NCBI GenBank assembly: GCA_028819215.1
Contig: JAPPMG010000015.1
Span: forward strand, 1 to 64,000
DNA from: Bryobacterales bacterium
GTDB lineage: Bacteria; Acidobacteriota; Terriglobia; Bryobacterales; UBA6623
DNA: 64,000 nt
Reading direction: 5' to 3'
The notes beneath the pieces were generated by a model, which saw only the letters and a program-made list of their open reading frames with translations, was not told the origin of the DNA and ran no database searches. How positions within the stretch are numbered: the first letter of the stretch is position 1; the number at the start of each line of letters is the position of its first letter. This document shows positions 44,996 through 53,200 of the stretch, in pieces. Made by a program: the position numbers and the translations under genes.

Positions 44996-47488
44996 ATGCA
45001 AACCATCGACTGGCAGGCGGTCCGCCGAGCGGCCGTAGCGATAAGCTTGGCCGCCTGCTCGGCGGTCGCAGTCAGCGCTCAGGTGAGGGTGCGCGGATCG
45101 GTCTTGGATCGAGGCGAGAACCCGGTCCACCAGGCCCGGCTCGTCATCGAGATGGTCGATGGTCCCAGCGAGCGGGCCGAGACTCAGTCTGACGAGCACG
45201 GGTCGTTCCGCTTCGACCTGAGCCGCGCGGGAGAGTACCGGCTCACGGTGACACACGCCGAGTTCTTTCGAATCAAGGCCAAGCCAATCGAACTCGTCGA
45301 AGGCGACAACGTGGCCAGGATCGAGCTAATTCGCGCAAGGGCTGCGGGGACCGTCATCGATGTCCGTTCCGAACAGCGCCCACCGAAGGACGAAATAGCT
45401 GTGTCGCGCGAGCTCGTCGAAGAGGAGATCGACTCCCTGCCCATGACCCGCTCGACCAAGCAGCGCATCCAGGGCGTGGCGGCCGTGCTCCCGGGCGTGG
45501 TCAGGACGGCGTACGGGGACCTCCACCTCAACGGCAGCCCGGCGCGAGAGACGAATTGGTCGCTGGACGGCTTCAACCTCGCAGACCCTGCCTCGGGTGA
45601 GCTCGAGATGACCCTAGGCGTCGAATCGGTGAAGTCCATGGACCTCCAGTCAGCGCAGTACTCCGCGGCGCTGGGCAAGGGCGCGGGCGGCGCGATGGTG
45701 CTCGACTCCAGCATGGGGGGCGATGAGTTCAGCCACCGGTTCACGAATTTCGTGCCAGGCGTGGAGCTGAACCGAGGACTGAGGTTCCGGGACTGGCGGC
45801 CCCGCTACACCCTGTCTGGCCCGCTGGCCTCCGAGCGTGCCCGGTTCTTCAACGCCCTCGACGTGCTCTACGAGGAGAATCTCATCCCCGAATTGCCCCG
45901 GGGGCAGGATAGCAACCGCTACTGGTCGATCAACAACAGCTTCCGGGTACAAGCCCAAGTGAGCCGCCGACAGACCCTTACTTCGGGTCTGGTGACTGAC
46001 TACTTTGGCGCGCCGAGGTCCGGACTGTCGCCCCTCAGCCCGATCGAGACCACGCTGGATCAGCGCGCCCGGAGGCATTTCTTCAACGTGAAGGATCAAG
46101 TCGCGCTGTCTGCCGTCAGCGTCCTTGACATCGGGTATGCCGCCTACCGCTCGTCCTACCGAGGGGTGCCCCAGGGAAACGCGCCCTACAAGATCACGGC
46201 CGAAGGTAGGGCCGGGAACTATCCCATCAACATGCACCTGCTCACCGGCCGGGATGAGTTCCGGGCAAATCTGCTCTCCTCGCGGAAGTGGCTTGGGACC
46301 CACGAGTTGAGAGCCGGACTGAATTTCAGCCACAGCGAGTACTCGCAAGACATTGACCGAAGCCCGATCGAGTACTACCGTGTCGACAACACGCGGTCGA
46401 GCCGGCTGGCGTTTGCGGGGAGCGGCCGGCTCTCCGAATCGAACCTTGAGAGCGGCGCCTATCTGCAAGACCGGTGGACGATCCGCTCGCGACTAGTGGC
46501 GGAGATGGGCCTTCGCATGGACCGAGACCGGATCGTCGCAGCCGGAGCCGTCACACCACGCTTCAGTTTGGCCTTCGCGCCGCCCAAGCTAGACGGCTCA
46601 AGGCTCTCGGCCGGTGTCGCCTGGATGCCATCGACGACCTATTTTCGAATCTTCACGAGGCATCGGGACCAGCACTCCGTCTACACGACTTTCGCCCCGG
46701 ACGGAGAGACACCTCTGGGGCCTCCGGACATCCGATTCTTTGAACTGGACCGCGAGCTCCTGGCCATTCCCAGCACTAGGAACGTCAGCGCCGGCTGGCA
46801 GCAGCGGCTTCTTGGTGCGACCGCCTTAAGCGTCAACTACCTTCGGAAGCGCTTGAGCAACGGATACGGCCAATTTCCGACTTCCGCCCTGGCTCTGGAT
46901 GACGACCGCCCGCGCTTGGGCGGCGAAGCCGTCCGCTTCCGCCTTCAGAACTCGAGGCAGGATTCGTACGACTCCGTGGAACTCTCACTGGCCAGGCCAC
47001 TGCTTGGCGCCGAGCGATGGTTCGTCAGCTACACATACTCGAGATCGTGGTCGAACGCCGCCTTGGAGGTGGAGACAAACGACCCCATCTTGTTCTCCGA
47101 CACCGAGGGCCGCCTTGCTTGGGACGTCCCCCACCGGCTGGTCTCGTGGGCATCCTTCCCGATCGGCGAGAAGATGTCAGTTGCCTACCTGTGCGAATGG
47201 CGCGACGGCCTCCCGTTCAGCGTGCACGACGACAACGGCAAGCAGGTGGGCCGTGTCAACAGCTGGCGGCTCCCGCGATTCTTCAGCCTCAACGTACACG
47301 TCGAGAGAAAGCTGTCATTCTTGGGGCACCGCTGGGCGCTGAGGCCCGGCGTCGACAACCTGACGAACCGGCCCAACTACAGGTTTGTGAACAACAACGT
47401 GGACTCCCCCGAGTTCCTTGATCTGTCTGGGCGCTCGCCGATCAAGCTTGTCATCCGCGTGCGCTGGCTCGGCAAGTCGTCGAACTAG
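44996..47488 (+). CDS. TonB-dependent receptor-like outer-membrane protein with carboxypeptidase-regulatory domain
   Basis: 830 residues, shorter than the other two receptors. The ATG at 44996 starts MQTIDWQAVRRAAVAISLAA and a signal peptide ending AVSAQ. A carboxypeptidase-regulatory domain (about 28-105) leads into a plug-like part (about 120-230; SLPMTRSTKQRIQGVAAVLPG) and then a barrel. The C-terminus, IKLVIRVRWLGKSSN, lacks the terminal aromatic residue seen in the other receptors; RVRW may be the last strand with a short tail. It follows the DUF1553-DUF1501 operon and stands just before the sulfatase cluster, so it may import desulfated glycan fragments. Confidence 0.82.
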   Translation: MQTIDWQAVRRAAVAISLAACSAVAVSAQVRVRGSVLDRGENPVHQARLVIEMVDGPSERAETQSDEHGSFRFDLSRAGEYRLTVTHAEFFRIKAKPIELVEGDNVARIELIRARAAGTVIDVRSEQRPPKDEIAVSRELVEEEIDSLPMTRSTKQRIQGVAAVLPGVVRTAYGDLHLNGSPARETNWSLDGFNLADPASGELEMTLGVESVKSMDLQSAQYSAALGKGAGGAMVLDSSMGGDEFSHRFTNFVPGVELNRGLRFRDWRPRYTLSGPLASERARFFNALDVLYEENLIPELPRGQDSNRYWSINNSFRVQAQVSRRQTLTSGLVTDYFGAPRSGLSPLSPIETTLDQRARRHFFNVKDQVALSAVSVLDIGYAAYRSSYRGVPQGNAPYKITAEGRAGNYPINMHLLTGRDEFRANLLSSRKWLGTHELRAGLNFSHSEYSQDIDRSPIEYYRVDNTRSSRLAFAGSGRLSESNLESGAYLQDRWTIRSRLVAEMGLRMDRDRIVAAGAVTPRFSLAFAPPKLDGSRLSAGVAWMPSTTYFRIFTRHRDQHSVYTTFAPDGETPLGPPDIRFFELDRELLAIPSTRNVSAGWQQRLLGATALSVNYLRKRLSNGYGQFPTSALALDDDRPRLGGEAVRFRLQNSRQDSYDSVELSLARPLLGAERWFVSYTYSRSWSNAALEVETNDPILFSDTEGRLAWDVPHRLVSWASFPIGEKMSVAYLCEWRDGLPFSVHDDNGKQVGRVNSWRLPRFFSLNVHVERKLSFLGHRWALRPGVDNLTNRPNYRFVNNNVDSPEFLDLSGRSPIKLVIRVRWLGKSSN

Positions 47489-47513
47489 CGGGCGAGGCCG
47501 GAGTGCGCGGACT

Positions 47514-47684
47514 CGTGGCCGGCATCACCATGCCCACGGGGTCACCGTGTGGAAGTCCGGCCGCTGTTCCAAACGCGGCCGGATTCTTGGGGGCACGGGC
47601 GAATCGGGCCTGACTGTGGAAATCAGCCCCGTACGTATCCGCGCCCTGCAGGCAGCCGCTGTGCGTCGTCTCGGCGTTAACCAC
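47514..47684 (+). pseudogene. Decayed DUF1501 C-terminal fragment
   Basis: In one frame this piece reads GRHHHAHGVTVWKSGRCSKR and then GRILGGTGESGLTVEISPVR and IRALQAAAVRRLGVNH. It aligns without gaps to the DUF1501 protein at 43.5 kb: GRDHHADGFSVWMAGGGIKG, GQVIGSTDELGLTVEDDPVH, VHDLQATVLHCLGLDH. Key His/Asp residues have changed and there is no start or upstream domain. It is a remnant of a second DUF1501 gene, most of which has been deleted or replaced. Confidence 0.75.
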
Positions 47685-47980
47685 TTGCCAACGCGCTCTC
47701 TATAGCAAGAGCGCCTTGCATCCGGCTACACCTTGCAGACATCGTATTCGTTCGGCAAGTCCCTTGATGAACGATCGCGCTCAGCGCCCGGCCAGGCAGG
47801 TCGCCAGAATCCCCTCGGCCCCCACTCGGGCGAGAAGTCCCCGCCCGGTTTCGACCAGAACTAAATCTCGCGTCCCCCGCTTTTTGGAGAAACACCGGTG
47901 CCGGAGGATCACGTGTGGCTCAAGTCGCTCTGCGCTACGATTTCTAGGCGCGCCGTATCGGTCTCCTAGATCATGGTCAG
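47685..47980. other. Intergenic region, no gene seen
   Basis: Between the DUF1501 remnant and the first cluster sulfatase I see no convincing coding frame, RNA gene or repeat. It presumably contains the promoter of the sulfatase cluster, but no clear -35/-10 pair stands out. Confidence 0.5.
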
Positions 47981-49570
47981 ATGGCGCTCAGAATGGTGGG
48001 TCTAGGAAGCAACCAGCGGAAACCACTTGGACTTCTTCGAGCCGTCCTGCTTGCTGCGCTGGCGGGAGCGTTGTCGGTGTGCCAGCACGCGCCACTGGCC
48101 TCAGATCCGCCCAACATCGTCTTCATCTTGGCTGACGACCTCGGTTACGGTGATCTCAGTTCCTACGGGGCGACGGCAATCCAGACTCCGAACATCGATC
48201 GTCTGGCGAGCGAAGGCATGCTCTTCACCGACGCCCATAGCCCGTCGTCGGTGTGCACCCCCACTCGATATGGCTTGCTGACAGGGCGATATTGCTGGCG
48301 GACGTGGCTGACGCGAAGCGCTCTGAGTTCGGATGCGCCGTTGTTGATCGAGGAGAACCGCCCGACAGTGGCTTCTGTGCTGAAATCTGCCGGCTACTAC
48401 ACCGCCCACATCGGAAAGTGGCACTTGGGATTCGGCCGCGAGGACGATTACGCCAACGACCGAGAGGGGCAGGGCGAGCCGAATTCTTGGCGGAGCAGGA
48501 AGGGTGGCCCCGACTGGAACGGAGAACTCAAGCCGGGCCCGCTCGAGGTTGGCTTCGACTACTATTTCGGGATCCCCATTGTGAACTCGTACCCGCCGTA
48601 CGTCTTCGTGGAGAATCACCGTGTCGCAGGACTGGATCAGGACGACCCGATCGGCCAGATGGAGTCTCGCTATTTGGGGGAGATGCAAGGCGGCAAGGCC
48701 GCCCGTTGGACGGACAATGCACTCGCAACGGAGCTGAGTGCAAGAACGGTCTCCCTGTTGGAGCGACTCGCGAACCAAGACCAGCCGTTCTTCCTGTACT
48801 ACGCTCCGCACCAGCCCCACAGGCCGTTCACACCGAACGTCCGGTTCAAGGGCGCAAGTCAGTTCGGCGTATATGGCGACTTCATCCAGGAGCTGGACTG
48901 GTCGGTGGGCGAGGTGCTCGACGCGCTGGAAAGTCTGGAGTTGGCGGAAAGCACACTGGTGGTCTTCTCGAGCGACAACGGTGGGCTGACGGACCCGGCC
49001 TCCAGCAATGCACAGAGGGGCGCCGGCTATGGTGACGGAGAGGCGCCTGCCACGCCGGAGGTCGAACACCAGGCCAACGGGCCCGTTCTCCGTGGCGGCA
49101 AGGGCGATATTTGGGAAGGCGGTCACCGCATTCCCTTCCTTGCCCGGTGGCCCGGAAAGATCAAGGCTGGGACACGGTCCGAGGAGACGATCAGCCTGAC
49201 AGACATGCTGGCCACGTTCGCGGCACTCGCCGGACAGGAGCTGACGGATGATGCCGGCCCGGACAGCTTCAACGTGCTGCCCGCTCTGCTTGAGGGAGAG
49301 CTTGACGATTCTCTGCGCCGCCCAAGGGTCATGCAGAGCGGCGGCATCAGCGGGATGCTCTCTATTCGCGATGGTCCTTGGAAATTGATTGACGGCCAGG
49401 GTGGCGGCGGGTATCGCGACGGCAGAGCTGAGCCTGGCGAGCCACCGCAACTGTACAACTTGAGCCAAGACCTTGGGGAAGACACGGACGTTTACGGCCA
49501 GCATCCAGACCTCGCTAGGCGGCTGCGGCAGCTCTTGCACAAGATCAAGGCGGAGGGACGCAGTCGATGA
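47981..49570 (+). CDS. Sulfatase lipoprotein (arylsulfatase A/GALNS-like)
   Basis: 529 residues. Signal with possible lipobox LSVC (Cys 34), then PNIVFILADDLGYGDLSSYG with metal-binding Asp 52-53. Formylglycine site Cys 92 in CTPTRYGLLTGRY. Next landmarks: the metal-site Lys/His in GKWHLGFGRED, and FSSDNGGLTD for the second metal pair. About 45% of recognisable blocks are shared with the sulfatase at 51.6 kb (SALS, PLLIEE, GPDWNGELKPGPLEVGFDY), so the two are paralogs. ATG 47993 is an equally possible start. First gene of a same-strand run of four sulfatases and a glycosidase. Confidence 0.92.
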   Translation: MALRMVGLGSNQRKPLGLLRAVLLAALAGALSVCQHAPLASDPPNIVFILADDLGYGDLSSYGATAIQTPNIDRLASEGMLFTDAHSPSSVCTPTRYGLLTGRYCWRTWLTRSALSSDAPLLIEENRPTVASVLKSAGYYTAHIGKWHLGFGREDDYANDREGQGEPNSWRSRKGGPDWNGELKPGPLEVGFDYYFGIPIVNSYPPYVFVENHRVAGLDQDDPIGQMESRYLGEMQGGKAARWTDNALATELSARTVSLLERLANQDQPFFLYYAPHQPHRPFTPNVRFKGASQFGVYGDFIQELDWSVGEVLDALESLELAESTLVVFSSDNGGLTDPASSNAQRGAGYGDGEAPATPEVEHQANGPVLRGGKGDIWEGGHRIPFLARWPGKIKAGTRSEETISLTDMLATFAALAGQELTDDAGPDSFNVLPALLEGELDDSLRRPRVMQSGGISGMLSIRDGPWKLIDGQGGGGYRDGRAEPGEPPQLYNLSQDLGEDTDVYGQHPDLARRLRQLLHKIKAEGRSR

Positions 49571-49611
49571 TCCATCGCGAGAGGCCGTCGCGCATCGGCC
49601 GGAGACGACCA

Positions 49612-51591
49612 ATGAATTGTGTAATGCGAACTCACTTATGGGCGATGCTATCGCTCTCGCTCATCCTGACCGGATGCCAATCGTTCCGGGCGGATCGTCC
49701 GAATATCCTGTGGATCTCGCTCTAAGACATCACGCCGATGATGGGTGCATTCGGAGACGAGTACGCTCGCACGCCAGTTTTTGACAGCCTTGCCGCAGAG
49801 GGCATCCGCTATGACAAGGCTTACTCGGTGTCCCCGGTGTGCTCCCCGTCACGGTCGAGCGTGATTACGGGCATGTATCCGAATTCGCTGGGAAGCATGC
49901 ATCACCGAAGCAATACAAGACGGCCAGAGTTCTCAGAGATGCTCCCGAATCTCTTCCGCGAGTCAGGCTATTACACGACCAACAACCGCAAGAGAGACTA
50001 CAACATGGGAGGCGATGACTGGCACGAGAGCAGCGATGGGGCCCATTGGAGGAATCGACCCACTAACGACCAGCCGTTCTTCGCCGTGTTCAACCTTGGA
50101 GAGTGCCATTCGAGCATAACGAAGATTCCGGAAGACGAGATCGTCGAGGCGCGATTGTCTCGCCTCAAGCCAGAGGATTTCCACGACCCGACGGAGGCTC
50201 CGATTCCGCCGTACCACCCCGATGTGCCGCAGTTTCGCAGGGCGTGGGCGCGCTACTACGATGCGGTCACACAGGTTGACTATCGAGCCGGCGAACTGAT
50301 CGACCAGCTAAAGGAGGACGGCCTCTGGGAGGACACGATCGTCTTCGTGTGGTCCGATCACGGCGTGGGCATGCCTCGGGGAAAACATACGGCATGGGAA
50401 CAGGGCCTCCACGTTCCCTTGATTGCGCGCTTCCCGGAGAAGTATCAGCACCTCGCTCCCGCCGACCCGGGATCGGTGATTGGTGGGCTGGTGACGTTGA
50501 TGGATCTGGGCCCTTCAGCTTTGTCGCTGGCGGGGATCGATCCACCCGAATACATGCATGGCAGGCCGCTATTTTCCAAACGCAACGGCGATGGCGAGTA
50601 CAGGGACTACGTTTTCGCGATGCGTGACCGGCTTGACACCCGGTCTGAGATGGTCCGCACCGTGCGCGACCAACGATATCGCTACCACAGAAACTTCTAC
50701 CCGCAGCTTCCATTCAAGCCCTTCGAGGACTATGAGTTTGATGCAGTGGTGGTTCGGCATTGGGTCGAGCTGGCGCGCCAGGGGAAGCTCACCGGCCCCC
50801 AGGAAATGCTAGCCATGCGGTTCAAGCCGCTCGAGGAGCTCTACGACTCGGAGAACGATCCTCACATGGTCAGAAACGTGGCCGGCGATCCCGAGTACGC
50901 CGAAGTTCTCCAAAGAATGCGCGGCCGGCTCAGCGATTGGATGCTGGAAACGCGGGACCTCGGCCTGCTCGACGAGACGGAAATGCTCGAGCGCGAGAAT
51001 GCAACGGCATCCCCGTGGGATCTCGGACAGTCGCTCGAGAACTATGAGCGGATCCTCGAGACGGCCGACCTGCAGGTTCAGGGGCCGACGGCGATCCCCG
51101 AATTGATCGCCCGAACCGAAGATCCCGACTCGGCGGTCCGTTTCTGGGCGGCGCTCGGCCTGGCGGTCGCAGGACGAATCGGTGGATCGGAAAGTGTTTC
51201 GAACGTGGCGCCGGCCTTGGAGGCGGCCTTGCAGGATGAGTCAGTCAGCGTGCGCCTCACTGCGGCCGAAGGCCTCTTCGACCTCGGACGCTACGAGAAA
51301 GGCCTGCCGATCCTCGTCGAGGCCTTGAATCATCCCAGCGTCGATGCTCAGATTCGGGCCGGCTGCATTCTCGATTCTCAGCCGCCGGACGCAAACGAAG
51401 AACTCCAGCCCGCTATAGAACCACTCCAACGGACCGTGGAAAGATTCGAACAACAATCACGTTTCGGGTCAACCAATAACCCGTTCAAGCGAGCCCTCAA
51501 GGCCATCAGTGGTGAAGAGACGTATTACCGATGGGGTCCGGGCGCGTCGGGATCACCTCCCGACAAACCGGAGGCTGGTAGCGGGGCCTAA
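49612..51591 (+). pseudogene. Sulfatase-HEAT fusion interrupted by in-frame TAA at codon 38
   Basis: From ATG 49612 the frame reads MNCVMRTHLWAMLSLSLILT then GCQSFRADRPNILWISL, a TAA (49723-49725), and DITPMMGAFGDEYARTPVFD. All parts belong to one sulfatase: lipobox LTGC, the first strand RPNILWIS, formylglycine site CSPSR (Cys at codon 77) and WSDHGVGMPRGKH. The stop replaces what is normally Glu or Asp in the WIS-x-ED metal site, so one base change (GAA to TAA) would explain it. C-terminal HEAT repeats lie at about codons 485-610. The remainder (617 codons from 49738) is intact, so the lesion is recent, a read error, or read through. A restart at 49735/49738 would lose signal and metal ligand. 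Confidence 0.8.
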
Positions 51592-51611
51592 ACCGGGTTC
51601 AGGAGCAGCGG

Positions 51612-53159
51612 ATGCGCAGGGAATTCGTTAGCCTCACCCGAACGGCGGTCGTCGGATCGGCCCTCGGAGGCGCGCTGCTGGCGTGGGCGTGTGCGTGCGG
51701 GGAGGCCCGCGACAAACCCAACATCGTGCTAATCCTCGCCGACGACTTGGGGTACGGCGACCTCAGTTCCTACGGTGCCACGAAGATCCGGACTCCAAAC
51801 ATCGACAGCCTCGCCACTCAGGGCGTGCTCTTTACCGACGCCCACACGGAAGCCTCGACATGCACGCCTACGCGATACGGACTGATGACCGGCCGATATA
51901 GCTGGCGGACCTGGCTGAAGTACAGCGCCTTGAGTACCAGCGCGCCGCTGTTGATCGAAGAAGATCGGATGACAGTTGCTTCTCTTCTGAAGTCCGCGGG
52001 TTACTCGACGTCGATCGTGGGCAAGTGGCACCTCGGTTTCGGACGCGAAGACGGGTTCGGAGAGAACCGGGGCAACACGCCGCCCAACTACTGGGAGACT
52101 AGGGCCAGCGGTCCTGACTGGAACGGCGAACTCAAGCCCGGGCCGTTGGAGGTTGGATTTGACTACTCCTACGTGATTCCCGTAGCGAACAGTTTTCCGC
52201 CATACGTGTTCGTTGAGAATCACCACGTCGCAGGTCTCCGCGCGGAAAGCCCGATCGGAAAACTGGAGTCGAGGAATTACGGAAGAATGGACGGCGGCGA
52301 CGGAGCCCGCTGGACAGACGAAGAACTTATCGACCAGTTTGCCGGCAAAGTCGTGTCACAACTGGAGAGTCTCGCGAAGCAGCAGCCGTTCTTCTTGTAT
52401 TACACGCCCACTCATCCTCACATTGGGTCCCGCAACGTCAATGGGCAGGTGCACTGGCCGAGTGGCCGCTTTCAAGGGACAAGCCAGGCTGGTCCGTTCG
52501 GCGACGTGATTCACGAACTGGATTGGTCCGTCGGCGAGATTCTGAACACGCTGGATCGGCTTGGGATCGCCGAGGATACGTTGGTGATATTTTCCAGCGA
52601 CAACGGCGGGTATACTCGCGACTTCAACGGGCACAGGCCGAATGGTCCCATCCTCCGGGGCGGCAAAGGGGATCTGGTCGAGGGCGGGCACCGCGTGCCG
52701 TTCCTCGCGCGATGGCCGGGCAAGATCAAGCCGGGCACACGCTCAGGCGAAACGATCTCATTGACCGACATGCTGGCCACTGTTGCGGCAATAGTCGGCG
52801 AGGAACTGCCGCTCGGTGCCGGGCCGGACAGCTGCAACGTGCTGCCTGCTCTTCTTGGGCAGGAGCTGGCAGACCGCGATCGCCCGATGGTGATGCTGAG
52901 CGGCGGGATGGGAGCGCTCGCGATCCGGGCGGGGAAGTGGAAGCTCATTGCCGGACAAGGCAATTGCGGTTATGCACATTTCCGCGCCGGGAAGCCAATG
53001 CCGGCGCCCCAATCCGGAGACCCCCCGGCGCAACTGTACGACTTGGAGGAAGACGTCGGCGAGAGGAACAACCTCTATGACGAACACCCGGAAATCGTGC
53101 AGCGCCTCGAGGAACTCCTGCAACAGGTCAAGGACGAAGAGCTTAGCCGAACCCCGTGA
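51612..53159 (+). CDS. Sulfatase (arylsulfatase A/GALNS-like)
   Basis: 515 residues, exported by a signal peptide ending near residue 29 (AWACACG; Cys 29 could be lipidated). Metal-binding Asp 44-45 in ILADDLGYGDLSS, formylglycine Cys 84 in CTPTRYGLMTGRY, GKWHLGFGREDG, and FSSDNGGYTRD for the second metal pair. AGGAGC precedes the ATG. It shares long blocks with the sulfatase at 48.0 kb, from which it probably arose by duplication; the broken HEAT-sulfatase sits between them. Twenty bases separate it from that upstream gene, so co-transcription is likely. Confidence 0.93.
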   Translation: MRREFVSLTRTAVVGSALGGALLAWACACGEARDKPNIVLILADDLGYGDLSSYGATKIRTPNIDSLATQGVLFTDAHTEASTCTPTRYGLMTGRYSWRTWLKYSALSTSAPLLIEEDRMTVASLLKSAGYSTSIVGKWHLGFGREDGFGENRGNTPPNYWETRASGPDWNGELKPGPLEVGFDYSYVIPVANSFPPYVFVENHHVAGLRAESPIGKLESRNYGRMDGGDGARWTDEELIDQFAGKVVSQLESLAKQQPFFLYYTPTHPHIGSRNVNGQVHWPSGRFQGTSQAGPFGDVIHELDWSVGEILNTLDRLGIAEDTLVIFSSDNGGYTRDFNGHRPNGPILRGGKGDLVEGGHRVPFLARWPGKIKPGTRSGETISLTDMLATVAAIVGEELPLGAGPDSCNVLPALLGQELADRDRPMVMLSGGMGALAIRAGKWKLIAGQGNCGYAHFRAGKPMPAPQSGDPPAQLYDLEEDVGERNNLYDEHPEIVQRLEELLQQVKDEELSRTP

Positions 53160-53200
53160 TCTGTTTCTGTGACAACGAGCGGACAACGAAGGAGCAAACC

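Noticed and set aside
48101-49612. 503-residue minus-strand open frame opposite the first cluster sulfatase
   Set aside because: Antisense to a gene with all sulfatase motifs; no motif or signal of its own.
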